From an uncultured Oscillospiraceae bacterium (GTDB taxonomy: Bacteria > Bacillota_A > Clostridia > Oscillospirales > Oscillospiraceae): a stretch of 9,124 nucleotides of DNA. Where the stretch lies: assembly GCA_910579155.1 (NCBI GenBank), contig CAJTTS010000118.1, forward strand, positions 1-9,124, given 5' to 3'. Both the position numbers and the translations under genes were made by a program. Of the stretch, positions 1 through 5,462 are shown one piece after another. A model generated the notes under the pieces. That model saw nothing but the letters and a program-made list of their open reading frames with translations, was not told the origin of the DNA and made no database searches. Each line of letters starts with the position of its first letter. Position 1 is the first letter of the stretch.

Positions 1-393
1 TTGCCCAAGAACAATTCCACTTTCCTCAACGTGTGTGGCGTGATACGCTATATGCTCTTTATGGCTCCCAAAAATCATCAGATTTTCGGGACGGTTATCC
101 CTGGTGTCTCCGTTAATATGGTGGACTACCTCTCCGGGACGGAGCGGTCTGCCCAGCATTTTCTCTGCCACCACTCGATGCTCGTGACGACCGTGGAATT
201 TGGGATATGTTCCGGCCTTGCAGTCTCCCTTGCTCTTCTGCTCTCTTCTCCTGACCGCATCGCGCTGGTCCTTTGTCCACATGGCACTTGCCATTGTCTT
301 CCAACACTCATGACTGCAAAACACATGGTTATGCACTTTCGACGGGGATCTGCGGACAACCTTTCCGCAGACTTCGCATTTCACCTCGATCAT
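1..393 (-). CDS. HNH endonuclease, phage type (3' end outside window)
   Basis: The reading frame starts at the ATG at 393-391 and is still open at base 1, giving 131 residues without a stop. The N-terminus carries a Cys4 knuckle (C6-x2-C9 and C26-x3-C30). The C-terminal half has an HNH core: HRVVAEKMLGRPL, then VVHHING with H91/H92, then N100 and N104 in DNRPENL, and H111/H114. In this family the His/Asn core binds a divalent metal and cuts DNA. Phage HNH proteins of this size often sit beside the terminase genes and help in packaging; that role is inferred. A strong GGAAGGAGGGG ribosome site precedes the start. The start overlaps the stop of the membrane-protein gene by ATGA, so the two are probably translationally coupled. 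What follows to the left, possibly a terminase, cannot be seen. Confidence 0.9.
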   Translation of the reverse strand, partial: MIEVKCEVCGKVVRRSPSKVHNHVFCSHECWKTMASAMWTKDQRDAVRRREQKSKGDCKAGTYPKFHGRHEHRVVAEKMLGRPLRPGEVVHHINGDTRDNRPENLMIFGSHKEHIAYHATHVEESGIVLGQ

Positions 394-623
394 ACACGCC
401 CCTCCTTCCACAGCTCTCGGATGTCCGCGATCCAGTCCAAAATCGTCCGCTTGCCGGTGTAGTAGATGGCCGGGAGCAGGAGGAACAGGTACTCCCCGCC
501 GATTGCCTCATAGCCTCGCTCAATCCGGGCGGCCTGCCTGCCCCACGCAAACACGGCGGCGGTCATCAGGAGCACGGTGAGCATCTCAAGCGCCACCGAT
601 GCAAGGCTCCTTTTCGGTTTCAT
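390..623 (-). CDS. Small hypothetical membrane protein
   Basis: This 77-residue protein has two hydrophobic stretches, about residues 8-28 (LEMLTVLLMTAAVFAW) and 41-56 (GGEYLFLLLPAIYYTG), with a basic N-terminus (MKPKR) and a charged C-terminal tail. It is likely an inner-membrane hairpin with both ends inside. The start has AGGAAGG about ten bases upstream, and the stop overlaps the HNH start by ATGA. I do not recognise a family. A holin-like role is conceivable from size and topology but nothing specific supports it. It shares a probable minus-strand operon with the genes on either side. Confidence 0.75.
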   Translation of the reverse strand: MKPKRSLASVALEMLTVLLMTAAVFAWGRQAARIERGYEAIGGEYLFLLLPAIYYTGKRTILDWIADIRELWKEGRV

Positions 624-638
624 ATGTAAATCACCTTC

Positions 639-833
639 CTATTGCTGGGCGGACCGATCCGCCCTTTTTTGCTTGGCCCTGCGCTCTTTGAGCCAGGCTT
701 GGTAGCGTTCCTCTGCTCCCGGCATAGAAAAGACCTGCTCAGTCAGGGCCAGCGCCCCTTTCGCAAGTTCCTCGCGCCGGAAGTCCGGGATAGACGCAAT
801 GTCAATGTGCAGTGCGGGGGATTGTGCTGTCAT
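639..833 (-). CDS. Small hypothetical protein
   Basis: This 64-residue protein has a mixed N-terminal half and a strongly charged helical C-terminus (YQAWLKERRAKQKRADR). The start at 833 has AAAAAGGAGG spaced seven bases upstream, so the start is well supported. It lies 15 bases upstream of the membrane-protein gene in the same direction. Its last codons overlap a plus-strand terminator-like hairpin. The family was not recognised; small basic-tailed proteins of this kind are common in early operons of Firmicutes phages and conjugative elements. Its leader is transcribed on the opposite strand as the proposed small RNA. Confidence 0.7.
   Translation of the reverse strand: MTAQSPALHIDIASIPDFRREELAKGALALTEQVFSMPGAEERYQAWLKERRAKQKRADRSAQQ
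647..670 (+). terminator. Terminator-like hairpin reading rightward
   Basis: GGGCGGA (647-653) pairs perfectly with TCCGCCC (658-664) around a CCGA loop and is followed by six T. The form is that of an intrinsic terminator for plus-strand transcription, yet it lies within the last codons of a minus-strand gene. It may stop antisense transcription arriving from the left, or may be chance in GC-rich coding DNA. Confidence 0.4.
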
Positions 834-854
834 CTGTTTGCCTCCTTTTTGTGC

Positions 855-884
855 TTGTCAGCCAACAGGAGGATGTGATATAAT
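855..884 (+). promoter_or_regulatory. Sigma-A-type promoter for the proposed small RNA
   Basis: TTGTCA (855-860) and a perfect TATAAT (879-884) are separated by 18 bases. Transcription would start near 891. The promoter points away from the minus-strand gene next to it and no plausible coding frame follows, so the product is probably a non-coding RNA. Confidence 0.65.
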
Positions 885-890
885 CCAACT

Positions 891-1015
891 GTGGCCTTTT
901 CGTGATTTTGAGGGGTCGCTTGCCCTGTCAGGTGTTCGTTGCACTTGGCAGGGCGTTTTGGTGTTTGCACCGCCGTGTTTCAATCCTCCTCTCTGCCGCC
1001 TGGGGCGGCTTTTTT
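891..1015 (+). ncRNA. Candidate small regulatory RNA with C-rich anti-SD segment
   Basis: About 125 nt lie between a good promoter and an intrinsic terminator. A 13-bp stem pairs 922-934 with 942-954 around a 7-nt loop. Two of its pairs (928/948 and 931/945) are U-G wobbles on the plus strand and would be A-C mismatches on the minus strand, which argues that the plus strand is the functional RNA. A small GGTG/CACC hairpin follows at 960-971. Then comes an apparently unpaired stretch, 972-994, holding CCTCCTCTCT (985-994), which is complementary to Shine-Dalgarno sequences. The architecture (stable 5' hairpin, C-rich single strand, terminator) resembles Firmicutes sRNAs that block translation. 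It lies antisense to the leader of the 639-833 gene, so cis or trans action is possible. Alternative: a minus-strand mini-gene beginning GTG at about 966 and ending on the ATGA of the 639-833 gene, but its start lies too far from its SD. Confidence 0.5.
995..1015 (+). terminator. Intrinsic terminator of the small RNA
   Basis: GCCGCC (995-1000) pairs with GGCGGC (1004-1009) around a TGG loop and is followed by six T (1010-1015). It lies just beyond the stop of the minus-strand Cro-like gene, but the T run is on the plus strand, so it terminates rightward transcription. Confidence 0.7.
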
Positions 1016-1233
1016 CATGCGCTGGGCTGGTCAACGTCCCGCGCCGAATGGTCGGTCAGCATCTCATCCACCGTGATACCGAAGAAGTCCGCCACCAGCT
1101 TTGCCGCGGTTACGCTGGGGGAGGATTTGCCCCACTTGTAAATGCTCCCGGTTCCGATGCCGACCGCCTTCTCCAGCTCAGTGATGTTGGTTCCGTGTTC
1201 GCGGCACAAACGCTTGACGTTGTCTAAAATCAA
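1015..1233 (-). CDS. Cro-like XRE-family DNA-binding protein
   Basis: This 72-residue protein consists almost wholly of an XRE helix-turn-helix: NITELEKAVGIGTGSIYKW (helices 2-3), then SPSVTAAKLVADFFGITVDEML. The start chosen is the TTG at 1233, six bases after AGGAGGT. A longer frame to 1260 would place that ribosome site inside the coding sequence, so it is rejected. The gene is divergent from the repressor at 1433 and shares the SIxKWxxxSPS recognition-helix pattern with it, which suggests both read the same inverted TCGGAAAAT boxes between them. The arrangement is that of a phage lysogeny switch, with this protein as first gene of the leftward (early) operon. The role is inferred. Confidence 0.85.
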   Translation of the reverse strand: MILDNVKRLCREHGTNITELEKAVGIGTGSIYKWGKSSPSVTAAKLVADFFGITVDEMLTDHSARDVDQPSA

Positions 1234-1251
1234 AATCTCACCTCCTACACC

Positions 1252-1309
1252 TTGACACAAATCGGAAAATTTGCTAATATACTTTTGCCAAAGTTATAGA
1301 ATTTTCCGA
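1252..1309 (+). promoter_or_regulatory. Rightward promoter with operator half-sites
   Basis: TTGACA (1252-1257) and TAATAT (1275-1280) are 17 bases apart on the plus strand. The box TCGGAAAAT (1262-1270) lies in the spacer and its inverse ATTTTCCGA lies at 1301-1309. A minus-strand TATATT overlaps the plus-strand -10 and could serve the Cro-like gene, though its -35 is poor. Repressor bound here would block either direction. Confidence 0.6.
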
Positions 1310-1370
1310 AATGTCCGCTTTTTTAGGGGGGCTTGGTTTTTTGTTCCCTCAAGGCCCCTTTAGCTTATCA

Positions 1371-1412
1371 GAATATTTTCCGATTGTCAAGCTAAATCGG
1401 AAAATATTCTTA
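1371..1412 (+). promoter_or_regulatory. Operator palindrome at the repressor promoter
   Basis: A perfect 15-bp inverted repeat, GAATATTTTCCGATT (1371-1385) and its complement (1395-1409), is separated by nine bases. It contains the same TCGGAAAAT box as the 1262-1309 pair, giving four boxes in the switch. A TTGTCA (1384-1389) with TATTCT (1405-1410), spaced a short 15 bases, overlaps it, so the repressor probably controls its own gene. Confidence 0.65.
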
Positions 1413-1432
1413 AATTGTTTGGAGGGCGTACC

Positions 1433-1762
1433 ATGTCATTGGTCAAGCGAATTGATGCGCTATGCAAGGAGCGCAATACAACCCTCACCGCAATCGAGCG
1501 TGAATGTGGCCTTGGTGTCAGTTCCATAAGAAAGTGGGACGAACATAGTCCGTCGTTGTCAAAGGTCATGTCTGTGGCAGATGCACTTGATGTTCCTGTG
1601 TCCTATCTGATTGGAGAGGACACAGAAAAAAAGCCCATCCCCGAAGACGGAGATGGGCTCAGTGAGACGGCAAAGCAGATTATGGAATGTGTCAGTCAGA
1701 TGTCTGCGCGGGAGCAGGAGACGTTTCTCGCTTGGCTGCAAGCATCGCAAGGGCGTGGTTAA
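1433..1762 (+). CDS. XRE-family repressor (CI-like, no peptidase domain)
   Basis: This 109-residue protein has an N-terminal XRE helix-turn-helix over about residues 4-60, with TTLTAIERECGLGVSSIRKW as helices 2-3 and LSKVMSVADALDVPVSYLIG closing the domain. A short acidic linker and a C-terminal helix (about 77-104) follow and may dimerise. There is no LexA-type peptidase domain, so induction would need another protein. The ATG at 1433 has GGAGGG six bases upstream; a TTG at 1415 lacks a site and is not preferred. It faces away from the Cro-like gene across a set of inverted boxes and precedes the recombinase, as expected of a lysogeny module. Confidence 0.88.
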   Translation: MSLVKRIDALCKERNTTLTAIERECGLGVSSIRKWDEHSPSLSKVMSVADALDVPVSYLIGEDTEKKPIPEDGDGLSETAKQIMECVSQMSAREQETFLAWLQASQGRG

Positions 1763-1832
1763 GTACATCCATTTGCTGCGCCAGGGTTAAACCCTGAATC
1801 AGCTCCAGGATTTTGGTTTCCGTATCCGACAT
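1692..1832 (-). CDS. Putative 46-residue protein, convergent with the repressor
   Basis: The frame runs from ATG at 1832 to TGA at 1692 and encodes a short amphipathic protein (MSDTETKILELIQGLTLAQQ, then an Ala/Leu helix and a Pro/Thr tail). The ribosome site is moderate (GGAAAGGA, seven bases before the start). An extended -10 lies about 50 bases upstream on the same strand, giving the gene its own promoter. Its last 71 bases overlap the repressor's 3' end on the opposite strand, so transcription of the two would interfere. No family was recognised. It is too short to be certain from composition alone. Confidence 0.4.
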   Translation of the reverse strand: MSDTETKILELIQGLTLAQQMDVLNHALAMLAAKRETSPAPAQTSD

Positions 1833-1882
1833 GAGTTGATCCTTTCCACCCTGGCGTCAAGGTATGAATTTGCGCATAATGA

Positions 1883-1891
1883 ATTATACCA
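1883..1891 (-). promoter_or_regulatory. Extended -10 promoter on the minus strand
   Basis: On the minus strand the sequence reads TGGTATAAT, an extended -10 element with a perfect hexamer. No good -35 is visible, which extended -10 promoters tolerate. It would drive the 46-residue gene at 1692-1832 with a leader of about 45 bases. Confidence 0.45.
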
Positions 1892-2012
1892 CAAAATGCC
1901 GTCTTTTTCTGCTGAAATGTGGGAACTGACTGCAATTTTCTACGAAACAGCACGTTTTTTATCACAAAAATAAAAATCTGGCCGCAAGCCAGGGTAGAAA
2001 GGACGTTTTGTT

Positions 2013-2150
2013 ATGGCAAAAGCAGGAAGCGGAAAAAAGAAAGTGGCAGCTGTTCGAAAAAAGCAGTGGAACGCCACAAAGTCATCCCTGAAGAAGAGCT
2101 TAAAGCCTGGTGCTTCATTTTGGAAGTCACTAAAGAAGGCTTTCAAATAA
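2013..2150 (+). CDS. Small, very basic protein upstream of the recombinase
   Basis: This 45-residue protein (MAKAGSGKKKVAAVRKKQWN, then SSLKKSLKPGASFWKSLKKAFK-like repeats of Lys and aromatic residues) has about 15 Lys/Arg and no acidic residues, so it should bind nucleic acid or membrane. The ATG has AAAGGA eight bases upstream, and a CTGGC/GCCAG hairpin (1978-1992) lies in its leader. It sits between the repressor and the serine recombinase in the same direction. Recombination directionality factors of large serine integrases are often small, poorly conserved proteins encoded nearby, so that role is a reasonable guess. A nucleoid-type or antimicrobial-like peptide is an alternative. No family was recognised. 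Confidence 0.55.
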   Translation: MAKAGSGKKKVAAVRKKQWNATKSSLKKSLKPGASFWKSLKKAFK

Positions 2151-2161
2151 GCGGTGGCTGT

Positions 2162-2226
2162 GTAATCTATGCTCGGTATTCCCCCCCCACAACCAGAGGA
2201 AGGTGTCGAATGAGTAACAGGTCAAA
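2162..2226 (+). pseudogene. Remnant of a second serine recombinase N-terminus
   Basis: These 65 bases align with 2284-2346 inside the intact recombinase gene and read VIYARYS then, after removing two bases from a run of eight C, HNQRKVSNE-stop-QV against VIYARYSSHNQ..IEQQV. Several differences are synonymous (GTA/GTC, GCT/GCC, CGG/AGA, TAT/TAC), so this is a diverged homologue rather than a fresh duplication. The C-run change and a TAA where the intact gene has CAA make it non-functional. It probably marks deletion of a tandem recombinase gene. Confidence 0.6.
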
Positions 2227-2238
2227 AGGAGGTGCCAT

Positions 2239-3774
2239 ATGCCACCACGAAAAAAACTTGCAGAGACCACCGAGCGGATCGGCGTCATCTATGCCAGATA
2301 CTCCTCCCACAACCAGAAGGAGGAAAGCATAGAGCAACAGGTCGAGGAATGCATGACATTTGCCGCTCTCAATCACATCAAGATTATCCAGGTCTACTCT
2401 GACAAGGCCCTTTCTGGCAAGACCGACAAACGGCCCCAGTTCCAGAAGATGATGCGGGACGCAGAGAAGCGGCAGTTTACCGTGGTGGTGGCATACAAGT
2501 CGAACCGTATCGCCCGGAATATGCTCAACGCCCTCAGCTATGAGGACAAGCTGGGCCGTTTTGGTATTGAAACGCTTTATGCCAAAGAGGAGTTTGGCAA
2601 CACCGCAGCCGGCCGCTTTGCCCTCCGCACAATGATGAACGTCAATCAGTTCTACTCTGAAAACATGGCCGAGGACATCAGGCGGGGCATGAGGGACAAC
2701 GCCGAGAACTGTAAGGTCAACGGCGCAATCCCATTAGGATATGTAAGGGGGCCGGATGGCCGGTACGCCATAGAGCCGGCAGAGGCCGCCATCGTCCGGG
2801 AGATATACAAAAGGGTGCTGGAGGGCGAGTCATTCGTGGACATCGCCAACGATCTGAATGGCAGAGACATAAAGACCAAAAGGAAAGGGCTCTGGAACAA
2901 GAATAGCTTTCACCGCCTGCTTTCCAACGACAATTACATTGGTGTGTACCGGCATTCAGGGTATGTCAGCGAACAGGGAATACCGCCCATTCTGGAAAAG
3001 GAGGTTTTCTATGCTATGCAAAAGCACTTAGAGACAAAGAAGAATCCCAGGGGGCGGCACCGGGAGAACAATGATTATCTGCTGACGGGAAAACTCCACT
3101 GTGGCTATTGTCGGTCCTTCATGGTGGGGATCTCCGGCACCAGCAAGACGGGCGATAAGCACTACTACTATACCTGCAATGACCGGCGCACTGGCGGCTC
3201 CTGCAAAAAGGAAAACGTCAGAAAGGACTACATCGAGCAGACCGTTGCCGAGCTCACGCAGCGGTTTATCCTCCAGGACGAAGTGATAGAGTGGATCGCC
3301 GCCAGCGCAATGGAAGTCTTGGCCCAATCCAGCAGCGAGGCGGAAATCGCCGCCATGGAGTCCGAGCTTGCCGCAGATCGGAAAGCTGCTAAGAATATCA
3401 TGAACGCCATCGAGCAGGGAATCTTCACAGCAATGACCAAGGACCGACTCCTGGAGTTGGAGCTGGATATCTCCACATTGGAAAAGTCTATCGCTCTCGC
3501 CAGAGCTGCCAGCGAGGAAACAGTCATGGAGAAGGAGCGCATCATCTGGACATTGGAGCAGCTCCGTGATGGCGACGTGACCAGCAAGGACTATCAGAAG
3601 CGGCTGTTTGATACTTTCGTCAAAGCCGTGTACCTCTGGGACGATAAGATAGAGGTTCACTACTACTACAGCGGCGAGAAGAATGTGCTGACATCCTCGC
3701 TGAAAGAGGCCGCCGGGGGAAGTGGTTCTGGCCCTGGGGGAGTTCTTATAAACTCTCCTACGGGCCACCATTAA
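2239..3774 (+). CDS. Large serine recombinase (site-specific integrase)
   Basis: This 511-residue protein has the standard order of domains. The resolvase catalytic domain covers about residues 12-160: YARYSSHNQ with R20 and nucleophile S22, then ALSGKTDKRPQF and YKSNRIARN with R90/R93. The recombinase DNA-binding domain covers about 175-280 (IPLGYVRGPDGRYAI ... SFHRLLSNDNYIGVYRH). A zinc ribbon follows with C288, C291, C313 and C322, then a coiled coil over about 365-450. The enzyme cuts both att sites through a phosphoserine link and rotates half-sites to integrate or excise DNA. The length is typical of phage/ICE integrases. ATG 2239 follows AAAGGAGG by six bases, and a strong terminator follows the gene. 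The last residues (GGVLINSPTGHH) are low-complexity. Its own att sites were not identified. Confidence 0.95.
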   Translation: MPPRKKLAETTERIGVIYARYSSHNQKEESIEQQVEECMTFAALNHIKIIQVYSDKALSGKTDKRPQFQKMMRDAEKRQFTVVVAYKSNRIARNMLNALSYEDKLGRFGIETLYAKEEFGNTAAGRFALRTMMNVNQFYSENMAEDIRRGMRDNAENCKVNGAIPLGYVRGPDGRYAIEPAEAAIVREIYKRVLEGESFVDIANDLNGRDIKTKRKGLWNKNSFHRLLSNDNYIGVYRHSGYVSEQGIPPILEKEVFYAMQKHLETKKNPRGRHRENNDYLLTGKLHCGYCRSFMVGISGTSKTGDKHYYYTCNDRRTGGSCKKENVRKDYIEQTVAELTQRFILQDEVIEWIAASAMEVLAQSSSEAEIAAMESELAADRKAAKNIMNAIEQGIFTAMTKDRLLELELDISTLEKSIALARAASEETVMEKERIIWTLEQLRDGDVTSKDYQKRLFDTFVKAVYLWDDKIEVHYYYSGEKNVLTSSLKEAAGGSGSGPGGVLINSPTGHH

Positions 3775-3840
3775 AATCGCTGGTCGAACCCAAAGCTATG
3801 AGATCATCGTCTTGTGGCATGGGTTCTGGCTGGCCCTCGA

Positions 3841-3879
3841 CTTGACCGCTCAGGTTTGACCTGGGCGGTCAAGCGTTTT
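3841..3879 (+). terminator. Strong terminator downstream of the recombinase
   Basis: A 15-bp stem pairs CTTGACCGCTCAGGT (3841-3855) with 3859-3873 around a TTG loop; one pair (3850/3864) is U-G on the plus strand. CGTTTT follows. The wobble and the short T run both fit rightward termination. Upstream, 3775-3840 holds a GAACCCA/TGGGTTC inverted repeat and no gene. Confidence 0.7.
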
Positions 3880-4126
3880 GGGGAGGTCCTCGCGCCTGTC
3901 CGAGGGGGCTGACAAGCCCGGAGCTGTCCCAGGAGCTCCACGGTCTCCCGTATCGCGTTTTACCGAGGGGACCCTGGTATTTATACTCCTGGACCCTCGG
4001 ACGCGATGTGGAGCTCCTGGGGCTTGTTTCTGCAAGCTCGGCTTCGAGGGCCTCCATGACCTCTTCCACAGAGAGTCCGGCTTTCGCCATTGCCTGGAAG
4101 GCGTCATAGAGCGATCCGAAGTCCAT
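3869..4126 (-). CDS. Small hypothetical protein reading through a palindromic repeat
   Basis: The frame begins at ATG 4126, two bases after the stop of the 177-residue gene, with no ribosome site of its own; it is probably translated by coupling. Residues 1-34 (MDFGSLYDAFQAMAKAGLSV, then EEVMEALEAEL) form a plausible small helical protein. The remaining about 50 residues are Pro/Ser/Arg/Gly-rich and are a translation of the palindromic element at 3928-4021 and the DNA beyond it. The original gene may have ended near residue 35 and been extended by insertion of the repeat. It is the last gene of the leftward operon. No function was recognised. Confidence 0.55.
   Translation of the reverse strand: MDFGSLYDAFQAMAKAGLSVEEVMEALEAELAETSPRSSTSRPRVQEYKYQGPLGKTRYGRPWSSWDSSGLVSPLGQARGPPQNA
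3928..4021 (-). repeat. Palindromic element, copy 1
   Basis: The outer arms CCCAGGAGCTCCAC (3928-3941) and its exact complement (4008-4021) enclose a 10-nt one-sided bulge (3942-3951). A second stem pairs ATCGCGT (3952-3958) with ACGCGAT (4001-4007), and a third pairs CCGAGGG (3963-3969) with CCCTCGG (3994-4000), around a 24-nt AT-rich loop. In total 28 bp can pair. It is homologous to 6115-6208. The strand is assigned from the leftward operon it lies in. Confidence 0.75.
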
Positions 4127-4128
4127 AG

Positions 4129-4662
4129 CTATAAACTCGCGTAGCGCTCGCAAGTATAGCGCTTTTCGCAGTCCCAGCAGATGTAGGTACACTCCTCAGC
4201 CCCATTTTGGAGACGCGGGTCTTGCCCCTGCTCCTTCTGTACGACCTTGATCTTACGCTCGCGGAACCAGGCGGGCTCAACGTAGGTCAGGAGGCCAGTG
4301 TTCAGGTTCAGCAGACGGATCAGGCCGTCGCGGGTGACCTCGGCCCCAATCATGCGATAGCGGTAGGACTGGCCGAGCTTGTCCCTTGCGGTGAACTCCG
4401 TCCCCGTGAAGAGGACGATCTGGCCGCCATACGGCTCGGGCTTCTCCTCGGCACCAAAGCACTGCGCCAGCTTCTCGCGGAGGCGGTCAAGACACTTGTC
4501 GCACAGGGTCATGACCGAACCGCCGATCTTAAGCGCATAGAGCTTATCGACGCGCTCGCCAATCATGTCGGCGTTGTCCGAGTCATAGTTGTGGGCGTAG
4601 CAGATATTGCAGTTCGCAATATCGTTGGCAGAGACCTCAAGGGTCAATTTCTCTTCGTACAT
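4129..4662 (-). CDS. Hypothetical Cys-rich (zinc-binding) phage/ICE protein
   Basis: This 177-residue protein has an N-terminal cysteine set, CNIC at about residues 18-21 and CDKC at about 53-56, which could hold one zinc ion. A middle beta-rich part (about 75-150) follows, then a C-terminal cluster CTYICWDCEKRYTCERY. ATG 4662 is chosen over the TTG two codons upstream because AAAGGG lies eight bases before it. The gene begins two bases after the stop of the zinc-ribbon gene and ends two bases before the 85-residue gene, so these are tightly coupled. No specific family was recognised. Cys-rich proteins of this type occur in accessory operons of phages and conjugative elements; the role is unknown. 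Confidence 0.75.
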   Translation of the reverse strand: MYEEKLTLEVSANDIANCNICYAHNYDSDNADMIGERVDKLYALKIGGSVMTLCDKCLDRLREKLAQCFGAEEKPEPYGGQIVLFTGTEFTARDKLGQSYRYRMIGAEVTRDGLIRLLNLNTGLLTYVEPAWFRERKIKVVQKEQGQDPRLQNGAEECTYICWDCEKRYTCERYASL

Positions 4663-4664
4663 AA

Positions 4665-4952
4665 TCAATCCCTTTCATTCATCTTTGCGCCGCAGTTGGG
4701 GCAATACTTGTAACTGAAATTTGCGGTCCAGACGGCCTCAATGTATTCGCTGCAAGCGCTGCAACGATAATGCGGGACGCCGCTGATGTTCGCCCTAATC
4801 CACCGCCCGAGCTTTGCGGGCGGCGAAGCCTTAAAGTTTCCGCAAATGGACTCTACGCTTGTGCTATCACATATTCTCCCGCCGTCACTAAGCGGCTGCA
4901 CTAAATTTTCAAATCGGCACAAACCATGATGGCCGCAGTCTTTACACATCAT
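4665..4952 (-). CDS. Zinc-ribbon protein
   Basis: This 95-residue protein starts with CKDCGHHGLC and ends with a clear zinc ribbon: HYRCSACSEYIEAVW (CxxC) and YKYCPNCGAKM (CxxC), which should bind one zinc. The N-terminal cysteines, with C28 and C37, could form a second site. The start at 4952 overlaps the upstream stop by ATGA; a second ATG follows directly. Short proteins ending in CPNCGAKM are common in phages and mobile elements of Clostridia and have no known function. The codons around 4850-4920 are more AT-rich than in neighbouring genes, which may mean a separate origin. Confidence 0.8.
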   Translation of the reverse strand: MMCKDCGHHGLCRFENLVQPLSDGGRICDSTSVESICGNFKASPPAKLGRWIRANISGVPHYRCSACSEYIEAVWTANFSYKYCPNCGAKMNERD

Positions 4953-5416
4953 ACACCGCGGCCCTCTCCCATAACCGACTTTGCGAGGTCAGCGAAATGG
5001 TCCCGCAGGGTCTTGTTCCGAATGACCTCGGGATGATCCTCGCCGAAGTTGTAGGTCAGATAGCGGACCGGGTCGTCGAGCTCGTCGGCCTTCGCCTGGA
5101 AATAGGCAGCGACCTCGGCCATATTCTTGATTATTTTGACCTCGATCTGCGCGTGCTCCTTGTTCCAGGCACGGGCCTCGGCGCTCTTGAACCGATCGCT
5201 CACGGTCGAGATGATCGGCCAGAAGCAGAGGTTGTACTTGGCCTTGCTGATCTTGCCGGCCTTCGAGATTTTCGTGAGGGAATGATCCGAGCCGCACCAG
5301 CCCGGGTCGCCCGGCGAACGGGTCACGAAGTAGAGGCCGTTGTCGTTCTTGAAGTAGGCCCCGGTGATCTTGACGACCTGGCCGGTCTTGATCTCCATGC
5401 CATTCTTGTCCAGCAT
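4949..5416 (-). CDS. Hypothetical phage/ICE protein
   Basis: This 155-residue protein starts at ATG 5416 behind an excellent AAGGAGGAAGG. The frame stays open further upstream, but those residues are Ser/Arg-rich shadow of the preceding gene and are excluded. The N-terminal 70 residues look like a small beta barrel (TGQVVKITGAYFKNDNGLYF, then VTRSPGDPGWCG), and the C-terminal half is helical (about 85-150). Such 'conserved hypothetical' proteins accompany single-strand-binding and recombination genes in gut phages and ICEs, but I cannot name the family. Its stop overlaps the zinc-ribbon start by four bases. Confidence 0.75.
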   Translation of the reverse strand: MLDKNGMEIKTGQVVKITGAYFKNDNGLYFVTRSPGDPGWCGSDHSLTKISKAGKISKAKYNLCFWPIISTVSDRFKSAEARAWNKEHAQIEVKIIKNMAEVAAYFQAKADELDDPVRYLTYNFGEDHPEVIRNKTLRDHFADLAKSVMGEGRGV

Positions 5417-5462
5417 TGTCCTTCCTCCTTGCCCTCGTGACCTCCGGGGCGGGTTGTTCTGA

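Noticed and set aside
834..968. Minus-strand GTG frame of about 46 codons ending on the ATGA of the 639-833 gene
   Set aside because: The overlap with the next start is suggestive, but the GTG lies 14 bases from its AGGAGG and the hairpin wobble pattern favours a plus-strand RNA.
3028..3771. 247-codon minus-strand frame opposite the recombinase
   Set aside because: It is fully covered by the recombinase gene, whose domains and catalytic residues are clear. The minus frame is a codon-bias shadow with no family features.
3775..3840. GAACCCA/TGGGTTC inverted repeat resembling a T-arm, considered as a tRNA or att core
   Set aside because: No acceptor, anticodon stem or CCA can be fitted around it. 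It may be part of the serine-recombinase att site but nothing specific shows it.
4207..4713. 168-codon plus-strand frame
   Set aside because: It lies opposite the Cys-rich and zinc-ribbon genes that have ribosome sites and coupled starts, and has no ribosome site of its own.
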